Shown here piece by piece: positions 16,550 to 26,032 of a stretch of DNA of 64,000 nt. Position numbers and translations under genes: made by a program. Each line of letters begins with the position of its first letter. Position 1 is the first letter of the stretch. The stretch covers positions 310,001 through 374,000 of the forward strand of contig CANLVP010000001.1 in assembly GCA_947494675.1 (NCBI GenBank), written 5' to 3'. The notes under the pieces were generated by a model, which worked only from the letters and a program-made list of their open reading frames with translations, had not been told where the DNA came from and did no database searches. Source of the DNA: an uncultured Paracoccaceae bacterium (GTDB taxonomy: Bacteria > Pseudomonadota > Alphaproteobacteria > Rhodobacterales > Rhodobacteraceae).

Positions 16550-17244
16550 ATATCATTCAGGACTTCGTCAAAGCGGTTGGCCAATTGCCTGACCCGCGCT
16601 TTCGTCGGGTTCTCTTGCTTGGCTTGGGCCTGACCGTCGCACTCTTGATTGGGGCCTATGCGTTGATCCTTGGGCTGATCAATATCTTTACCGGCGACAC
16701 CACGGTCTTGCCCGGCGGTTATGAGGTCACTTGGGTCGGCGATCTGCTGTCGCTCGGCTCACTGGTGCTGATGTTGGTGCTGTCGGTCTTTCTGATGATC
16801 CCGGTGGCCAGCGCGATGACCTCGCTTTTCCTTGATGACGTGGCCGCAGCTGTCGAAGAGGAACATTACCCCCACCTGCCCGCCATTGGCCGTGTGCCGT
16901 TTTGGGATGGGTTACGGGATTCGGTGAACTTCCTGGGCGTGATCGTCGGCGCGAACCTGCTCGCGCTGCTGCTCTACCTCCCGCTTCTCTTCATCCCCTT
17001 CGCGCCGATTTTGCTGTTTTATGCGCTCAACGGCTACTTACTGGGCCGAGAATACTTCACGGTGGCCGCCATGCGCCGCGAAGGCCGCGTCGGCGCGAAA
17101 GAGATGCGCAAGGCCAACCGGGGAGAGGTCTTTCTCGCCGGATGCCTGATGGCCGTGCCGCTAACGGTGCCGATCCTGAACCTTTTTGTGCCGATCATCG
17201 GGGCCGCGACGTTCACCCACCTCTATCACCGGTTGGCGCGTTAG
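16546..17244 (+). CDS. EI24/CysZ-like membrane protein
   Basis: The 232-residue protein has four to five hydrophobic segments in the EI24 pattern (IQDFVKAVGQLPDPRFRRVL at the start, FWDGLRDSVNFLGV in the middle, NGYLLGREYF late). The family includes CysZ sulfate channels, but the role here is unproven. The GTG at 16546 overlaps the nitroreductase stop (GTGA) and fits the family N-terminus; an ATG at 16534 would add four residues. The convergent DUF1467 gene begins 3 bp beyond the stop. Confidence 0.82.
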   Translation: MNIIQDFVKAVGQLPDPRFRRVLLLGLGLTVALLIGAYALILGLINIFTGDTTVLPGGYEVTWVGDLLSLGSLVLMLVLSVFLMIPVASAMTSLFLDDVAAAVEEEHYPHLPAIGRVPFWDGLRDSVNFLGVIVGANLLALLLYLPLLFIPFAPILLFYALNGYLLGREYFTVAAMRREGRVGAKEMRKANRGEVFLAGCLMAVPLTVPILNLFVPIIGAATFTHLYHRLAR

Positions 17245-17246
17245 GG

Positions 17247-17528
17247 TTACCCCTGATCAAGCGGCGCCATCCGGTCGAACCAATCGATATCCCGCACCCC
17301 AATCGCGCCTGACCAGATGATCCCGGCCAGAATCGCCCAGATGCCAAAGGCCCAAAGCGTTGTGATCTTGGCCTTGCGCTTGATCTGCGGATTGGCAGGG
17401 GCGGATTTATGGGTGCCGGGCACGACCTCGCCCACGTCACCTTGAGAAACCATGCGCAGCGGCAGCACGACGAAAAACACCATGGCCCAGACCACGGCAA
17501 ACAGGACAAGACCAGAGACGGGGCCCAT
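17247..17528 (-). CDS. DUF1467 membrane protein
   Basis: The 93-residue protein has two transmembrane helices (VSGLVLFAVVWAMVFFVV and LWAFGIWAILAGIIW) around a Pro/Ala-rich loop. This is the DUF1467 pattern found in alphaproteobacteria. The function is unknown. The ATG shares one base with the stop of the methylmalonyl-CoA epimerase gene (TGATG), so it is translationally coupled, a common pairing in this group. Confidence 0.85.
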   Translation of the reverse strand: MGPVSGLVLFAVVWAMVFFVVLPLRMVSQGDVGEVVPGTHKSAPANPQIKRKAKITTLWAFGIWAILAGIIWSGAIGVRDIDWFDRMAPLDQG

Positions 17529-17926
17529 CAGACCTGCTCCAATTCGATCAGGCAGCCGTTGAAGTCTTTGGGATGTAGAAAGATCACCGGCTTGCCATGT
17601 GCGCCGATCTTGGGCGCGCCCAGCACCCGCGCGCCTTCGGCCACCAGACGGGCGCTGGCGGCGTCGATATCCTCGACTTCATAGCAAACGTGGTGGATGC
17701 CGCCCGATGGGTTCTTGTCCAAGAAGCCTTGGATAGGTGACCCTTCACCTAGCGGATAGAGCAGCTCAATCTTGGTGTTGGGCAGGGTGATAAAGACGAC
17801 CGTGACGCCATGATCTGGCTCATCCTGCGGCGCACCTACATCAGCCCCTAGCGCGGTGCGATATTGCGCGCTCGCGGCCTCAAGATCCGGGACAGCGATG
17901 GCAACGTGATTGAGACGACCGATCAT
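17528..17926 (-). CDS. mce: Methylmalonyl-CoA epimerase
   Basis: The 132-residue VOC-superfamily protein opens MIGRLNHVAIAVPDLEAA and has the metal-binding pattern His (LNHVAIAV), Glu/Gln region, His (GIHHVCYEV) and Glu (LIELEQV). It interconverts the methylmalonyl-CoA epimers between propionyl-CoA carboxylase and mutase. AGGAG lies 7 nt upstream of the ATG. It is coupled to the DUF1467 gene. The carboxylase and mutase genes are not in this window. Confidence 0.92.
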   Translation of the reverse strand: MIGRLNHVAIAVPDLEAASAQYRTALGADVGAPQDEPDHGVTVVFITLPNTKIELLYPLGEGSPIQGFLDKNPSGGIHHVCYEVEDIDAASARLVAEGARVLGAPKIGAHGKPVIFLHPKDFNGCLIELEQV

Positions 17927-18064
17927 GGGACACTCCTGCATTTCCTGCGCCGCTTATGCCCAGTGCCGCAAAAATCGGCAAGGCAGCGAGGCAATCTGCC
18001 GCGCGTTAAGAGACGATTCACCTTGAGGTGGTTTCCTACGTCCAACCCGAAGAAGGAGGCGACG

Positions 18065-18781
18065 ATGGAAGGCCTAGACGACTTCAAAGCAATGCGATCT
18101 GCAACAGCCCAGCGACCCCTCTTGGGGCTGACGGTGCTGCTGGTCGAAGACAGCCGATTTGCCTGTGAGGCGGTGCGCATGTTGTGCCTGCGTTCTGGCG
18201 CGCGGATCAGACGCGCAGATTCGCTGCAATCGGCGCGAAAACACCTGAACGTCTATCGCCCCTCTGTGGTGATCATCGACGTGGGCTTGCCTGATGGTTC
18301 TGGTCTGCCGCTGATCTCTGATCTGTCGCGCGCCTCGCCCCGGATCGACGTGATCCTTGGCACCAGCGGCGATCTGGATGCCGAAGGTGAAGTTGTCGCC
18401 GCAGGTGCGGACGGCTTTCTGACAAAACCCATCGCCAACCTCGCCGCATTTCAGGCCAGTATTCTGGCGCATCTGCCCGCCGACCGGCAGCCCCCCGGCC
18501 CGCGCCTGATCTCGGACGAGGTTGTAGAACCGGACCGCGTAGCCTTCCACGACGACCTCAGCCATGTGGCCGAAGTGTTGCGCAGCAAGGCCACGGATGG
18601 CTCCATCGACTATGTGACCCAATTCCTCAGCGGTGTGGCGCGCAGTGCTGATGACCGCGACCTGCGGGATGCGGTGCGCAAGCTCAAGACTTTGCGCAAA
18701 TCCGGCGCGCCTTTGAAACAAGGATTGTCGCAGCTGAACGATCTGGTGCAAAGCCGTCTTGCGGCAGGTGGCCCGATCTAA
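18065..18781 (+). CDS. Response regulator with C-terminal helical extension
   Basis: The 238-residue protein has a REC domain at about residues 21-135: acidic pair E28-D29 in VLLVEDS, phospho-acceptor D72 in VVIIDVGLPDG, T100-S101 in LGTSGD and K121 in FLTKPI. After it comes a roughly 100-residue mostly helical region without a recognised DNA-binding or enzymatic motif. The start at 18065 has AAGGAGG 6 nt upstream. No histidine kinase is adjacent. It overlaps the convergent GNAT gene by 4 bp. Confidence 0.85.
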   Translation: MEGLDDFKAMRSATAQRPLLGLTVLLVEDSRFACEAVRMLCLRSGARIRRADSLQSARKHLNVYRPSVVIIDVGLPDGSGLPLISDLSRASPRIDVILGTSGDLDAEGEVVAAGADGFLTKPIANLAAFQASILAHLPADRQPPGPRLISDEVVEPDRVAFHDDLSHVAEVLRSKATDGSIDYVTQFLSGVARSADDRDLRDAVRKLKTLRKSGAPLKQGLSQLNDLVQSRLAAGGPI

Positions 18782-19485
18782 GCGGTTGGATCAACCGCCG
18801 CCAGATGCGGCAAGGTCAGCGCCGACAGCGATTGCCGCTGTTGGCCCGCGTCATCAAAATTGTCGGGCGACAGCCAGGCCGCATGGGCGGGGCCGATCTT
18901 GTCCCAATCCCCATCTGTCATCGCAAGCCATGCGGTGTCGCGGTTGCGCCCTTTGACCACCAAATGCTGGCGGAACACGCCCTCATAACTGAACCCCAAC
19001 CGCTGCGCGGCCCGCCGCGATGGCGCATTCAGCGCGTTGCACTTCCATTCCACACGGCGGTAGCCATTGGCAAAAGCCCAGCGCAACATCAGCGAAAACG
19101 CCTCTGTCGCGATGGGGGTGCCTTGCAAGCTGGGTGAGAAATTGACGTTGCCAATCTCGATATTTCCCGATGCCCGCACCACCGTATAGAACGTCAGATA
19201 CCCCAGCGGATCGCTGCTGCCAGCGGCACGGACCGCATAGGCCGGGCTGTCCTGCTTGGCCGCAACGCCTTGGATGATCTGCGCAAATCGGGCGAAATCT
19301 TTGGGGGCCGGTTCATAAAGATAGTCCCAGACCCAATCGCCCCCTTCAAACACCTGCCAGAGGCCTGCGGCATCCTCTGCCTCCAACGGGCGCAGATCAG
19401 CATGGGCCCCAGACAGCTGCAATCCAGCGGGATCAGCAGCAGGAGTCCAATCGGGCACAATCGGGCCGAGGGGGCGGTCTGTCAT
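18778..19485 (-). CDS. GNAT-family N-acetyltransferase (RimJ/RimL-like)
   Basis: The 235-residue protein has the GNAT core: LRPLEAEDAAGLWQVF, GNVNFSPSLQGTPIATEAF (acetyl-CoA loop region) and NAPSRRAAQRLGFSYEGVFRQ near the end. This is the Acetyltransf_3 pattern of ribosomal-protein or small-molecule acetylators; the substrate is unknown. The start at 19485 (MTDRPLGPIVPDW) matches such proteins; a longer frame adds 14 residues. Confidence 0.88.
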   Translation of the reverse strand: MTDRPLGPIVPDWTPAADPAGLQLSGAHADLRPLEAEDAAGLWQVFEGGDWVWDYLYEPAPKDFARFAQIIQGVAAKQDSPAYAVRAAGSSDPLGYLTFYTVVRASGNIEIGNVNFSPSLQGTPIATEAFSLMLRWAFANGYRRVEWKCNALNAPSRRAAQRLGFSYEGVFRQHLVVKGRNRDTAWLAMTDGDWDKIGPAHAAWLSPDNFDDAGQQRQSLSALTLPHLAAVDPTA

Positions 19486-19530
19486 CGGGGCAATCCTTTG
19501 GTTTTGCGGCACATTGCACCGCCCCAACGG

Positions 19531-20724
19531 TCAGAGCAACAGGCCCGGGTCGTCCCCCAGATCGAGATCCGGAAAGACCACGCTTTCGATGTCGCTGGCC
19601 GCAGTGCCAAACATGCCCCGGATCACCCAACCGACCAGCGCACGCACATCAGATGTGGGCAAGACATCGCGCCGCTCAAAGAGCGCGGCCTCATCCAGTC
19701 CGGGCCAAGCACCGCCGACCATGCCGCCGCGCATCGCGCCACCGGCATAAAGCATCGCACCACCCGTGCCGTGATCGGTCCCTTGCGTGCCATTTTCAAA
19801 CGCGGTGCGCCCAAATTCTGTCAGGCACAGCACCGCCGTCTTGTCCCACACAGGCCCCAACTGCGCGCGCAGCGTCAGGATCGTATCAGACAGCCGCCGC
19901 AACGACCGGGTGAGGGAATATTTCTGGTTTTGGTGGGTGTCCCAGCCACCCAGCGAAAAGCTCGCAATGCGAGTCTCGCCGCGCAGGCGAGCCGCGGCAA
20001 ACTCTGCCAGATTGACATGCACACCGCTTGATTGGACCGCTTCCATCATCGACATCGTAGCGGGATCATCCTCTGCGACGAGGTCTTGTTCCTTCACAAG
20101 CGCCGCAATTTCAATGGCTTGCGACGCGGCATCCCGGAACAGCGGATCGTCGTGATAGACAAGCTCCAGCAAGCGTTGCGCCTGCCCGGACAGTCGCAGG
20201 TCAGCATCTGGCGACCAGCGCGACACCGAGGCTGGTCCCGACAAAATCGCCATCTGTTCGCGCCCGATGGCATAGGCGGTTTCGGCCTGCGCGCCCGGCA
20301 GCGTCGTCAAAAGCCGGTTCAACCAACCAGACGGGTCACCGCCCGTGCGCAAAATCCCCGCCTCAAGAATGTCCTGCCCATCAAAATGGCTCCGCTTGCC
20401 ACGGTAGGGCGTGGATGTCGCCTGCACCGCACCGACCTCACCCGCCTGCCAGAGCGGCAGCAGCGCTTCGAGCCCCGGATGCAGCCCCCAAAATCCGTCC
20501 AGATCAATGTGATCGCCTGTATGCAGGCCGGGCCGCAGTGCCGCAAACGCCGGATCGCCCAGCGGGCGCAACGCATCGATCCCGTCCATGCCGCCGCGCA
20601 AGATGATGACCACCAGCCGGTTGTCGCCCGGCGCATCAGCAAAGGCCACAGGCGTCAAAAGCGGACTGGCCGCCGCCGAACAGCCCAGCGCTGCCGTTTG
20701 CAAAAGGAATGATCGCCGGTCCAT
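19531..20724 (-). CDS. DUF1501 secreted protein (Tat-type signal)
   Basis: The 397-residue protein begins MDRRSFLLQTAALGCSAAA, a twin-arginine-like signal, then has the alkaline-phosphatase-like DUF1501 features: VVIILRGGMDGIDALRP at the start, SFSLGGWDTHQNQ and LTEFGRTAFENGTQGTDHG. The fold suggests a metal-dependent hydrolase exported folded. The activity is not established. It follows the DUF1800 gene by 3 bp, a pairing seen in many bacteria. Confidence 0.88.
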   Translation of the reverse strand: MDRRSFLLQTAALGCSAAASPLLTPVAFADAPGDNRLVVIILRGGMDGIDALRPLGDPAFAALRPGLHTGDHIDLDGFWGLHPGLEALLPLWQAGEVGAVQATSTPYRGKRSHFDGQDILEAGILRTGGDPSGWLNRLLTTLPGAQAETAYAIGREQMAILSGPASVSRWSPDADLRLSGQAQRLLELVYHDDPLFRDAASQAIEIAALVKEQDLVAEDDPATMSMMEAVQSSGVHVNLAEFAAARLRGETRIASFSLGGWDTHQNQKYSLTRSLRRLSDTILTLRAQLGPVWDKTAVLCLTEFGRTAFENGTQGTDHGTGGAMLYAGGAMRGGMVGGAWPGLDEAALFERRDVLPTSDVRALVGWVIRGMFGTAASDIESVVFPDLDLGDDPGLLL

Positions 20725-20727
20725 GAC

Positions 20728-22101
20728 CTACCTCCGCTGGAAGGCGGCAGAGGCTAAAACGACCCCCACGCCCTCTGCCCTGTTTTCCGCCGCGGCGGCC
20801 GCAAATCGCACGTCTTCGCCCGCCAATGACCCCAGCGCGTGATCCACAAATTCACGCGGATCAGGCAGGTCGGTCACGATGCGGCGCGGCAATTGCATCG
20901 CCCATGAAATGCGCCCGGCCATGCCTTGCGGGATGATCCAGCTTTCCGCGTCCTCGGGCCAGCCATCGGGGCCAATCGGCGTCTCCCACGGCTGCCCCAT
21001 CAGCGACAGGGGCCGGGTGAGCATTTGCTGATAGAGCTTTTGGTCAATGGCCATCACCGCGTTGCCGGTGACGCCCAAGGCGCGCAATCCGGCGGTGATA
21101 AATTGCTGCGGCGTGCGCACCTTGTCGCGTTGCGGTGTCCAAGCGGCAGGGTGGCGCAACATCGCCGCGGTCATCCCCATCAGATCGCCATCTGCGCCAA
21201 AGCCTTCGGCCATGGCCGCGACAAGATCATCATCGGGGTCATCGCTGACGAAATGCACCGCCATTTTCCAAGCCAAATGCTCTGCCGTGCCGGGCAAAAT
21301 GGCCAAGATGTCCATCGCCTCCAGCACATTGTCCAATGTCGCATCGGCCCCAAATGGCAGGCCAACCACGGTCTCACCCCCCGGTTCAGCGCGGTTCGGA
21401 TCGTAAAAGAACCCGCGCCTGTCGGTATAGCTCAGACCGGTCAAAAGCTCTGCCAATTCGCGCACGTCGGCTTGGGAGTATTGGCCATCCACACCCAGCA
21501 GGTGCAGTTCCAGCAATTCTCGTGCGAGGTTTTCGTTCAGCCCCAGGTTACGCTGCTGCCCCACCGGAGAGTCCGGGCCCGTCGATCTGGTTTGTTGCAA
21601 GTAAATCAACATCATCGGGTGCGTCACCACCCCGCGCAACATCGCGGCAAACGACCCCGTGACATGTGGTCGGATCGCGTCTTCGACAAAGGATGTGACA
21701 AGATGCGCGGTCTGAAATGGACGCCGCACTACGGTGAAATGATCGGCCCAAAACGCCACAAGACGCTCGCGCAGCCCAAGCGGCGCATCAAGCGCCCGCC
21801 CAATCGTGGCTAGATGATGCTGCCGCCGCACAACCCGCACCTGATCCCGCACAACTTCGCGGGCCTGCATAGCTTGCGCTTCATCCGGGGTCTCAAGCGC
21901 TGCCTTTGCAGCCCTGTCCATCCAGGTCACCGTGGCATGGCTTGGCTTGGCATCATTGAAACCGGCGATCGCGATGGCCTCGCGTATTTCATCGGGGCCG
22001 GACAGGTCGGTCAGAATCGATTCGACCCCCACAGGGCGTGTAAATCGTGGGCTGAGACCGGTGCCAAAACGCACCGCAGCAAGCGTAGGATCAAATGTCA
22101 T
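20728..22101 (-). CDS. DUF1800 family protein
   Basis: The 457-residue protein matches DUF1800: LGLRERLVAFWADHFTV, NLGLNENLARELLELHLLG, then YTQADV-like YSQADVRELAELLTG, and TPQQFITAGLRALG. No signal peptide is evident. The biochemical role is unknown; the family travels with DUF1501 proteins. The ATG at 22101 has AAAGGTGG upstream; a longer TTG/ATG frame to 22161 is unlikely. It is divergent from the L,D-transpeptidase gene. Confidence 0.88.
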   Translation of the reverse strand: MTFDPTLAAVRFGTGLSPRFTRPVGVESILTDLSGPDEIREAIAIAGFNDAKPSHATVTWMDRAAKAALETPDEAQAMQAREVVRDQVRVVRRQHHLATIGRALDAPLGLRERLVAFWADHFTVVRRPFQTAHLVTSFVEDAIRPHVTGSFAAMLRGVVTHPMMLIYLQQTRSTGPDSPVGQQRNLGLNENLARELLELHLLGVDGQYSQADVRELAELLTGLSYTDRRGFFYDPNRAEPGGETVVGLPFGADATLDNVLEAMDILAILPGTAEHLAWKMAVHFVSDDPDDDLVAAMAEGFGADGDLMGMTAAMLRHPAAWTPQRDKVRTPQQFITAGLRALGVTGNAVMAIDQKLYQQMLTRPLSLMGQPWETPIGPDGWPEDAESWIIPQGMAGRISWAMQLPRRIVTDLPDPREFVDHALGSLAGEDVRFAAAAAENRAEGVGVVLASAAFQRR

Positions 22102-22286
22102 TTCGCCACCTTTCCCCATATGTAACGCAGACGCACGGGGAATTTGGCGCAGAATTTCCACACTTTCGCTAAAAACCGCTGACCAACGCAGAATTGATGT
22201 GATTGTTGAGGACCGCAGGGTGCTTTCCGTGCAATATATCGTCCGACCGCCCGCTGCTGGGCGACCGACCGTTAAGGAGAGACCCG

Positions 22287-22889
22287 ATGTTTAATCGTCG
22301 CCATTTTTTGGCTAGCGCTGCCGCGTTCACCGCAACCCCTGTTGTGGCTGATGGCCACTGGGCCCTGGCTACCCTGCCCGATACGCTCGCGCCGCGTGTT
22401 GTCGTGCTGAACAACGCCCTGCCCGCGGGTCAGATCCACGTGGTGCCAGACGATTATTCGCTCTATTGGACCCTGCCCGGCGGTCGCGCGATCCGCTATT
22501 TTGTCGGCGTGGGCAAGGACGACCTTTACGAGCCCGGCATCTACACCATCAAGGCCAAGAAAGAATGGCCAAGCTGGCGTCCGACCGACGACATGATGGA
22601 ACGCACCCCCGCCTACCGCGAATGGGAAGACGGCATGGAAGGCGGCCCCACGAACCCGCTAGGTGCACGCGCTTTGTATCTGTTCCAAGGCAACCGCGAC
22701 ACCTTCCTGCGCCTGCACGGCACCCATCTGCCCAACACCATCGGCAAGGATGTGTCCAACGGCTGCGCTCGCCTGATCAACCGCCAGATCGTTGATCTTT
22801 ATGACCGGGTGCCCATGCAAACCGTTGTTTACATGTATGAAAAAGACATCCTGCCCCCCGTGGTGGCAGAGGGTGGCGACAGCGCCTAA
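22287..22889 (+). CDS. L,D-transpeptidase (YkuD domain)
   Basis: The 200-residue protein starts with MFNRRHFLASAAAFTATPVVA, an export signal with Arg-Arg. The YkuD catalytic region is complete: LHGTHLP (H144) and SNGCARL with nucleophile C160. It forms 3-3 crosslinks or attaches proteins to peptidoglycan in the periplasm. AAGGAGA lies 6 nt before the ATG at 22287. It overlaps the convergent DUF1993 gene by 4 bp. Confidence 0.9.
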   Translation: MFNRRHFLASAAAFTATPVVADGHWALATLPDTLAPRVVVLNNALPAGQIHVVPDDYSLYWTLPGGRAIRYFVGVGKDDLYEPGIYTIKAKKEWPSWRPTDDMMERTPAYREWEDGMEGGPTNPLGARALYLFQGNRDTFLRLHGTHLPNTIGKDVSNGCARLINRQIVDLYDRVPMQTVVYMYEKDILPPVVAEGGDSA

Positions 22890-23389
22890 ACCCAGCTGAA
22901 CCCTTTTTGATACTGGTGAAGGCCGTCAAAATCGGCCTTTCCTACATCTACGCCCGCCTGCCGCAAAATGGCGTAGCCCATCGACAGATGAAACCACATA
23001 TTAGGAAGCGCGAAATCCAGCAGATAGTCCTGCGTTGACTGATCAAGCTGCGCGTCGCCCGCCTCATGCTGAACGCGACGCGTCGCAACACCCGCGAAAT
23101 CCTCTGCCGTCAGCGCCGCAATATCGGCACGCGCGCCATCAAACTGCGCCGTCAGCGCCGCCCGATCAGCCCCCGGAACAGCCAATGACCAATCGCGCCC
23201 AATCGGTGTCAGCGTGCTGCGCAGGGCAAAGATCGTCACGGTCCGGATTTGTCCTGCAAAATCAAACATATGCGGAACAAGCTGTAGGGTGAGATGTGTA
23301 TCATCCGCACGCCCTAAAAGATGCGCGGCCCGGTCAATACCGTTGCGCGCAGAGCGTGTCGCAATCTCAAACAAGGCCAGATCATCCAT
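22886..23389 (-). CDS. DUF1993 family protein
   Basis: The 167-residue protein has the DUF1993 layout: an N-terminal helix with an LARAAHLL-like stretch, MFDFAGQIRTVTIFA, and the ending NMWFHLSMGYAILRQAGVDVGKADF. This is a four-helix-bundle fold related to DinB. No catalytic function is known. Convergent with the transpeptidase gene. Confidence 0.85.
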   Translation of the reverse strand: MDDLALFEIATRSARNGIDRAAHLLGRADDTHLTLQLVPHMFDFAGQIRTVTIFALRSTLTPIGRDWSLAVPGADRAALTAQFDGARADIAALTAEDFAGVATRRVQHEAGDAQLDQSTQDYLLDFALPNMWFHLSMGYAILRQAGVDVGKADFDGLHQYQKGFSWV

Positions 23390-23449
23390 TGAACAAGTTT
23401 GCCGACGTCCCAGTGGCGATGCAACCCACGCCCGACGGAACCCAAATTC

Positions 23450-23893
23450 CTACCGAAAGGACACCAGATAAACACCCGCAATCACAAACACTGCGCCCAA
23501 CGCCTTGCCCCATGTGATCGCGGTGACTGGCATGCCAAAAAGCCCGAAGTAGCCAAAGATCATCCCTGTCAGCACCTGTCCCGACACCAGCAGCACAAAG
23601 AAGGCACCGATGCCGATCCGTGGGATCAGGTAGCTTGACCCGATGATCATCCCCGCGCTCATCACGCCAGCAGTCAAAAGCCACAGCGGCAAAGTTCCGA
23701 TCTTTTGAAATTGCGCCGCCCGCGCCCCCGTTGCGAATGCGATCACCACCGATGAGATCAGCGCAATCGCAAAGAACGGCACATTCGCCATCGGACCTGA
23801 CCCCAGCAATTGGGCTGTGCGTGTGATCATCGGCAAATAGATCGAAATGATCGCGCCCATCAAGAGCGCCAAAAATACAAGATGAATGGCCAT
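23450..23893 (-). CDS. DMT transporter of the YdcZ (DUF606) type
   Basis: The 147-residue protein has five hydrophobic helices, half the length of a standard DMT protein. The YdcZ pattern is visible (GSSYLIPRIGIGAFFVLLVSG, then GQVLTGMIFGYFGLFG). Such half-size members are thought to work as homo- or heterodimers. The ATG at 23893 has GGGGA upstream. It lies 90 bp downstream of aspS on the same strand. Confidence 0.85.
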   Translation of the reverse strand: MAIHLVFLALLMGAIISIYLPMITRTAQLLGSGPMANVPFFAIALISSVVIAFATGARAAQFQKIGTLPLWLLTAGVMSAGMIIGSSYLIPRIGIGAFFVLLVSGQVLTGMIFGYFGLFGMPVTAITWGKALGAVFVIAGVYLVSFR

Positions 23894-23950
23894 AACCGTC
23901 CCCAAAAGTTTCCCTAGGGGCAGGCTATCACGACTTTTCCGAATTTCGTA

Positions 23951-23975
23951 AGCGGCCAGCCGATTTGGCAGGCCG
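23951..23975 (-). terminator. Hairpin downstream of aspS
   Basis: GCGGCC and GGCCGC flank an imperfect inner GCC/GGC pairing, 9 bp beyond the aspS stop. There is no T tract on the minus strand, so it may be a weak terminator or 3' stabiliser. Confidence 0.35.
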
Positions 23976-23983
23976 CCTGTGCC

Positions 23984-25837
23984 TTAGCTTTCCTGTGGCA
24001 AGACGCGCAGGTGCAATTCGCGCAACTGCTCGTTCTGCGGCACGCTTGGCGCGTCCATCATCAGGTCTTCGGCACGCTGGTTCATCGGGAACATGATGAC
24101 CTCGCGGATGTTCGCCTCGTCCGCCAGCAGCATCACGATCCGGTCGATACCCGCTGCACAACCGCCGTGGGGTGGCGCGCCGTATTGGAAGGCATTGACC
24201 ATGCCGCCAAAGCGTTTCTCGACCTCATCCGCGCCGTAGCCCGCGATTTCAAAGGCTTTGAACATGATCTCGGGCCGGTGGTTCCGGATCGCACCGGACA
24301 CCAACTCATAGCCGTTGCAAGCAAGGTCATACTGATAGCCCAGCACGTCCTCTGGATCGCCCTCAAGTGCGGCCATCCCGCCCTGCGGCATAGAGAAGGG
24401 GTTGTGCTCAAAGTCGATCTTACCGGTCTCGGCGTCACGCTCGTAAATCGGGAAATCAACGATCCATGCAAAGGCAAAGCGGTTCTGATCAGTCAGCCCC
24501 AGCTCTTCGCCGATGACGTTCCGGGCCTTGCCCGCGACGCCTTCAAACGCCTTGGGCTTGCCGCCAAGGAAGAACGCCGCATCGCCTTTGCCAAGGCCCA
24601 ATTGTTGGCGAATGGCTTCTGTCCGCTCTGGACCGATGTTCTTGGCCAGCGGGCCAGCCGCTTCCATGCCGCCTTCAACCTCGCCGGATTTCAGCTTGGC
24701 TTGGGCTTCTTTGACGGTGATGCCCAGTTCTTGCGCCACAGAATCCGCTGTCTTGTCCCGCCAGAAGATATAGCCCATGCCGGGCAACCCTTCCTTCTGG
24801 GCAAAGGCATTCATCCGGTCACAGAATTTCCGCGACCCACCGTTCGGTGCCGGGATCGCACGCACCTCAGTGCCTTCGTTTTCCAACAGTTTGGCGAAAA
24901 TCGCAAAGCCGGAGCCTGCGAAATGCTCGCTCACCACCTGCATCTTGATCGGGTTGCGCAGGTCGGGCTTATCGGACCCATACCAAAGCGCGGCGTCGCG
25001 ATAGGAAATCTGCTCCCACGTCTGGTCCACTTTGCGACCGCCACCGAATTCCTCAAAAATCCCCGTGATCACCGGCTGGATCGTGTCAAACACGTCCTGT
25101 TGCTCGACAAAGGACATCTCCAAATCCAATTGGTAAAAGTCGGTGGGCGACCGATCTGCACGCGGGTCTTCATCGCGGAAACAGGGCGCGATCTGGAAAT
25201 ACTTGTCATACCCCGACACCATAATCAGCTGCTTGAACTGCTGCGGGGCCTGCGGCAACGCATAGAACTTGCCGGGGTGCAGACGCGACGGCACAAGGAA
25301 ATCGCGCGCGCCTTCGGGCGACGATGCGGTGATGATCGGCGTCTGGTATTCGCGGAAACCGCTGTCCCACATCCGACGCCGCATGGAGGCGACAACATCC
25401 GACCGCAGCGCCATGTTACGCTGCATCGCTTCACGGCGCAGATCAAGATAGCGATACTTCAGGCGCGTTTCCTCGGGATATTCCTGATCACCAAAGACCA
25501 TCAGCGGCAGCTCTTTCGCCGCGCCCAGCACCTCGATGTCGCGCACGAACACTTCAATTTCGCCGGTGGGCAGCTTGCTGTTCACCAGTTCGGGGTCGCG
25601 GGCCTTCACCTCGCCATCGATGCGGATACACCATTCGCTGCGCACCTTTTCGACCTCCGCAAAGGCGGCGGAATCGGGGTCGCACAGCACCTGCGTGATG
25701 CCATAATGGTCGCGCAGATCGATGAACAAAATGCCACCGTGGTCGCGCACCCGGTGCACCCAACCAGACAGCCGCACATTATCACCGACGTTGGCCGCGG
25801 TCAGGTCAACACAGGTATGAGAGCGATAAGCGTGCAT
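23984..25837 (-). CDS. aspS: Aspartate-tRNA ligase
   Basis: The 617-residue class II synthetase of the bacterial type has an N-terminal OB fold ([23 protein letters not shown]), motif 2 ([20 protein letters not shown]), the GAD insertion and motif 3 ([16 protein letters not shown]). It charges tRNA-Asp; many alphaproteobacterial enzymes also charge tRNA-Asn, to be amidated by GatCAB. It is divergent from carB across 195 bp. Confidence 0.97.
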   Translation of the reverse strand: MHAYRSHTCVDLTAANVGDNVRLSGWVHRVRDHGGILFIDLRDHYGITQVLCDPDSAAFAEVEKVRSEWCIRIDGEVKARDPELVNSKLPTGEIEVFVRDIEVLGAAKELPLMVFGDQEYPEETRLKYRYLDLRREAMQRNMALRSDVVASMRRRMWDSGFREYQTPIITASSPEGARDFLVPSRLHPGKFYALPQAPQQFKQLIMVSGYDKYFQIAPCFRDEDPRADRSPTDFYQLDLEMSFVEQQDVFDTIQPVITGIFEEFGGGRKVDQTWEQISYRDAALWYGSDKPDLRNPIKMQVVSEHFAGSGFAIFAKLLENEGTEVRAIPAPNGGSRKFCDRMNAFAQKEGLPGMGYIFWRDKTADSVAQELGITVKEAQAKLKSGEVEGGMEAAGPLAKNIGPERTEAIRQQLGLGKGDAAFFLGGKPKAFEGVAGKARNVIGEELGLTDQNRFAFAWIVDFPIYERDAETGKIDFEHNPFSMPQGGMAALEGDPEDVLGYQYDLACNGYELVSGAIRNHRPEIMFKAFEIAGYGADEVEKRFGGMVNAFQYGAPPHGGCAAGIDRIVMLLADEANIREVIMFPMNQRAEDLMMDAPSVPQNEQLRELHLRVLPQES

Positions 25838-25917
25838 GGGTCAGGTCCTTTGGGTCCATAAATGTCGGCCCGATACACCCCTTTGCAGGGCATAAGTCAA
25901 GTATCGCGACCTGCCCG

Positions 25918-25973
25918 CTTCTTTTGGTCAAAAATACCTTGGTTGCGAGTGGCGATTTTTCGGCGAAAAATCG
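25918..25973 (+). repeat. Dispersed intergenic element, copy C, with hairpin in the carB leader
   Basis: CTTCTTTTGGTCAAAAATACC is followed by CGATTTTTC (25953-25961), GGC and GAAAAATCG (25965-25973), a perfect 9-bp stem. The T-rich head resembles copies A and B, while the hairpin differs. It lies in the divergent aspS-carB region, 60 bp before the carB start, and could fold in the carB 5' leader. Confidence 0.4.
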
Positions 25974-26032
25974 GTTGCGCCCGGCACTGCCATCCCTATA
26001 ACGCAGGACAATTTGCATATCGGGGGTCTGCC

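Noticed and set aside
24011-25861. A 616-codon plus-strand frame opposite aspS
   Set aside because: It mirrors the aspS gene almost exactly and has no domain pattern; it is a codon-bias shadow.
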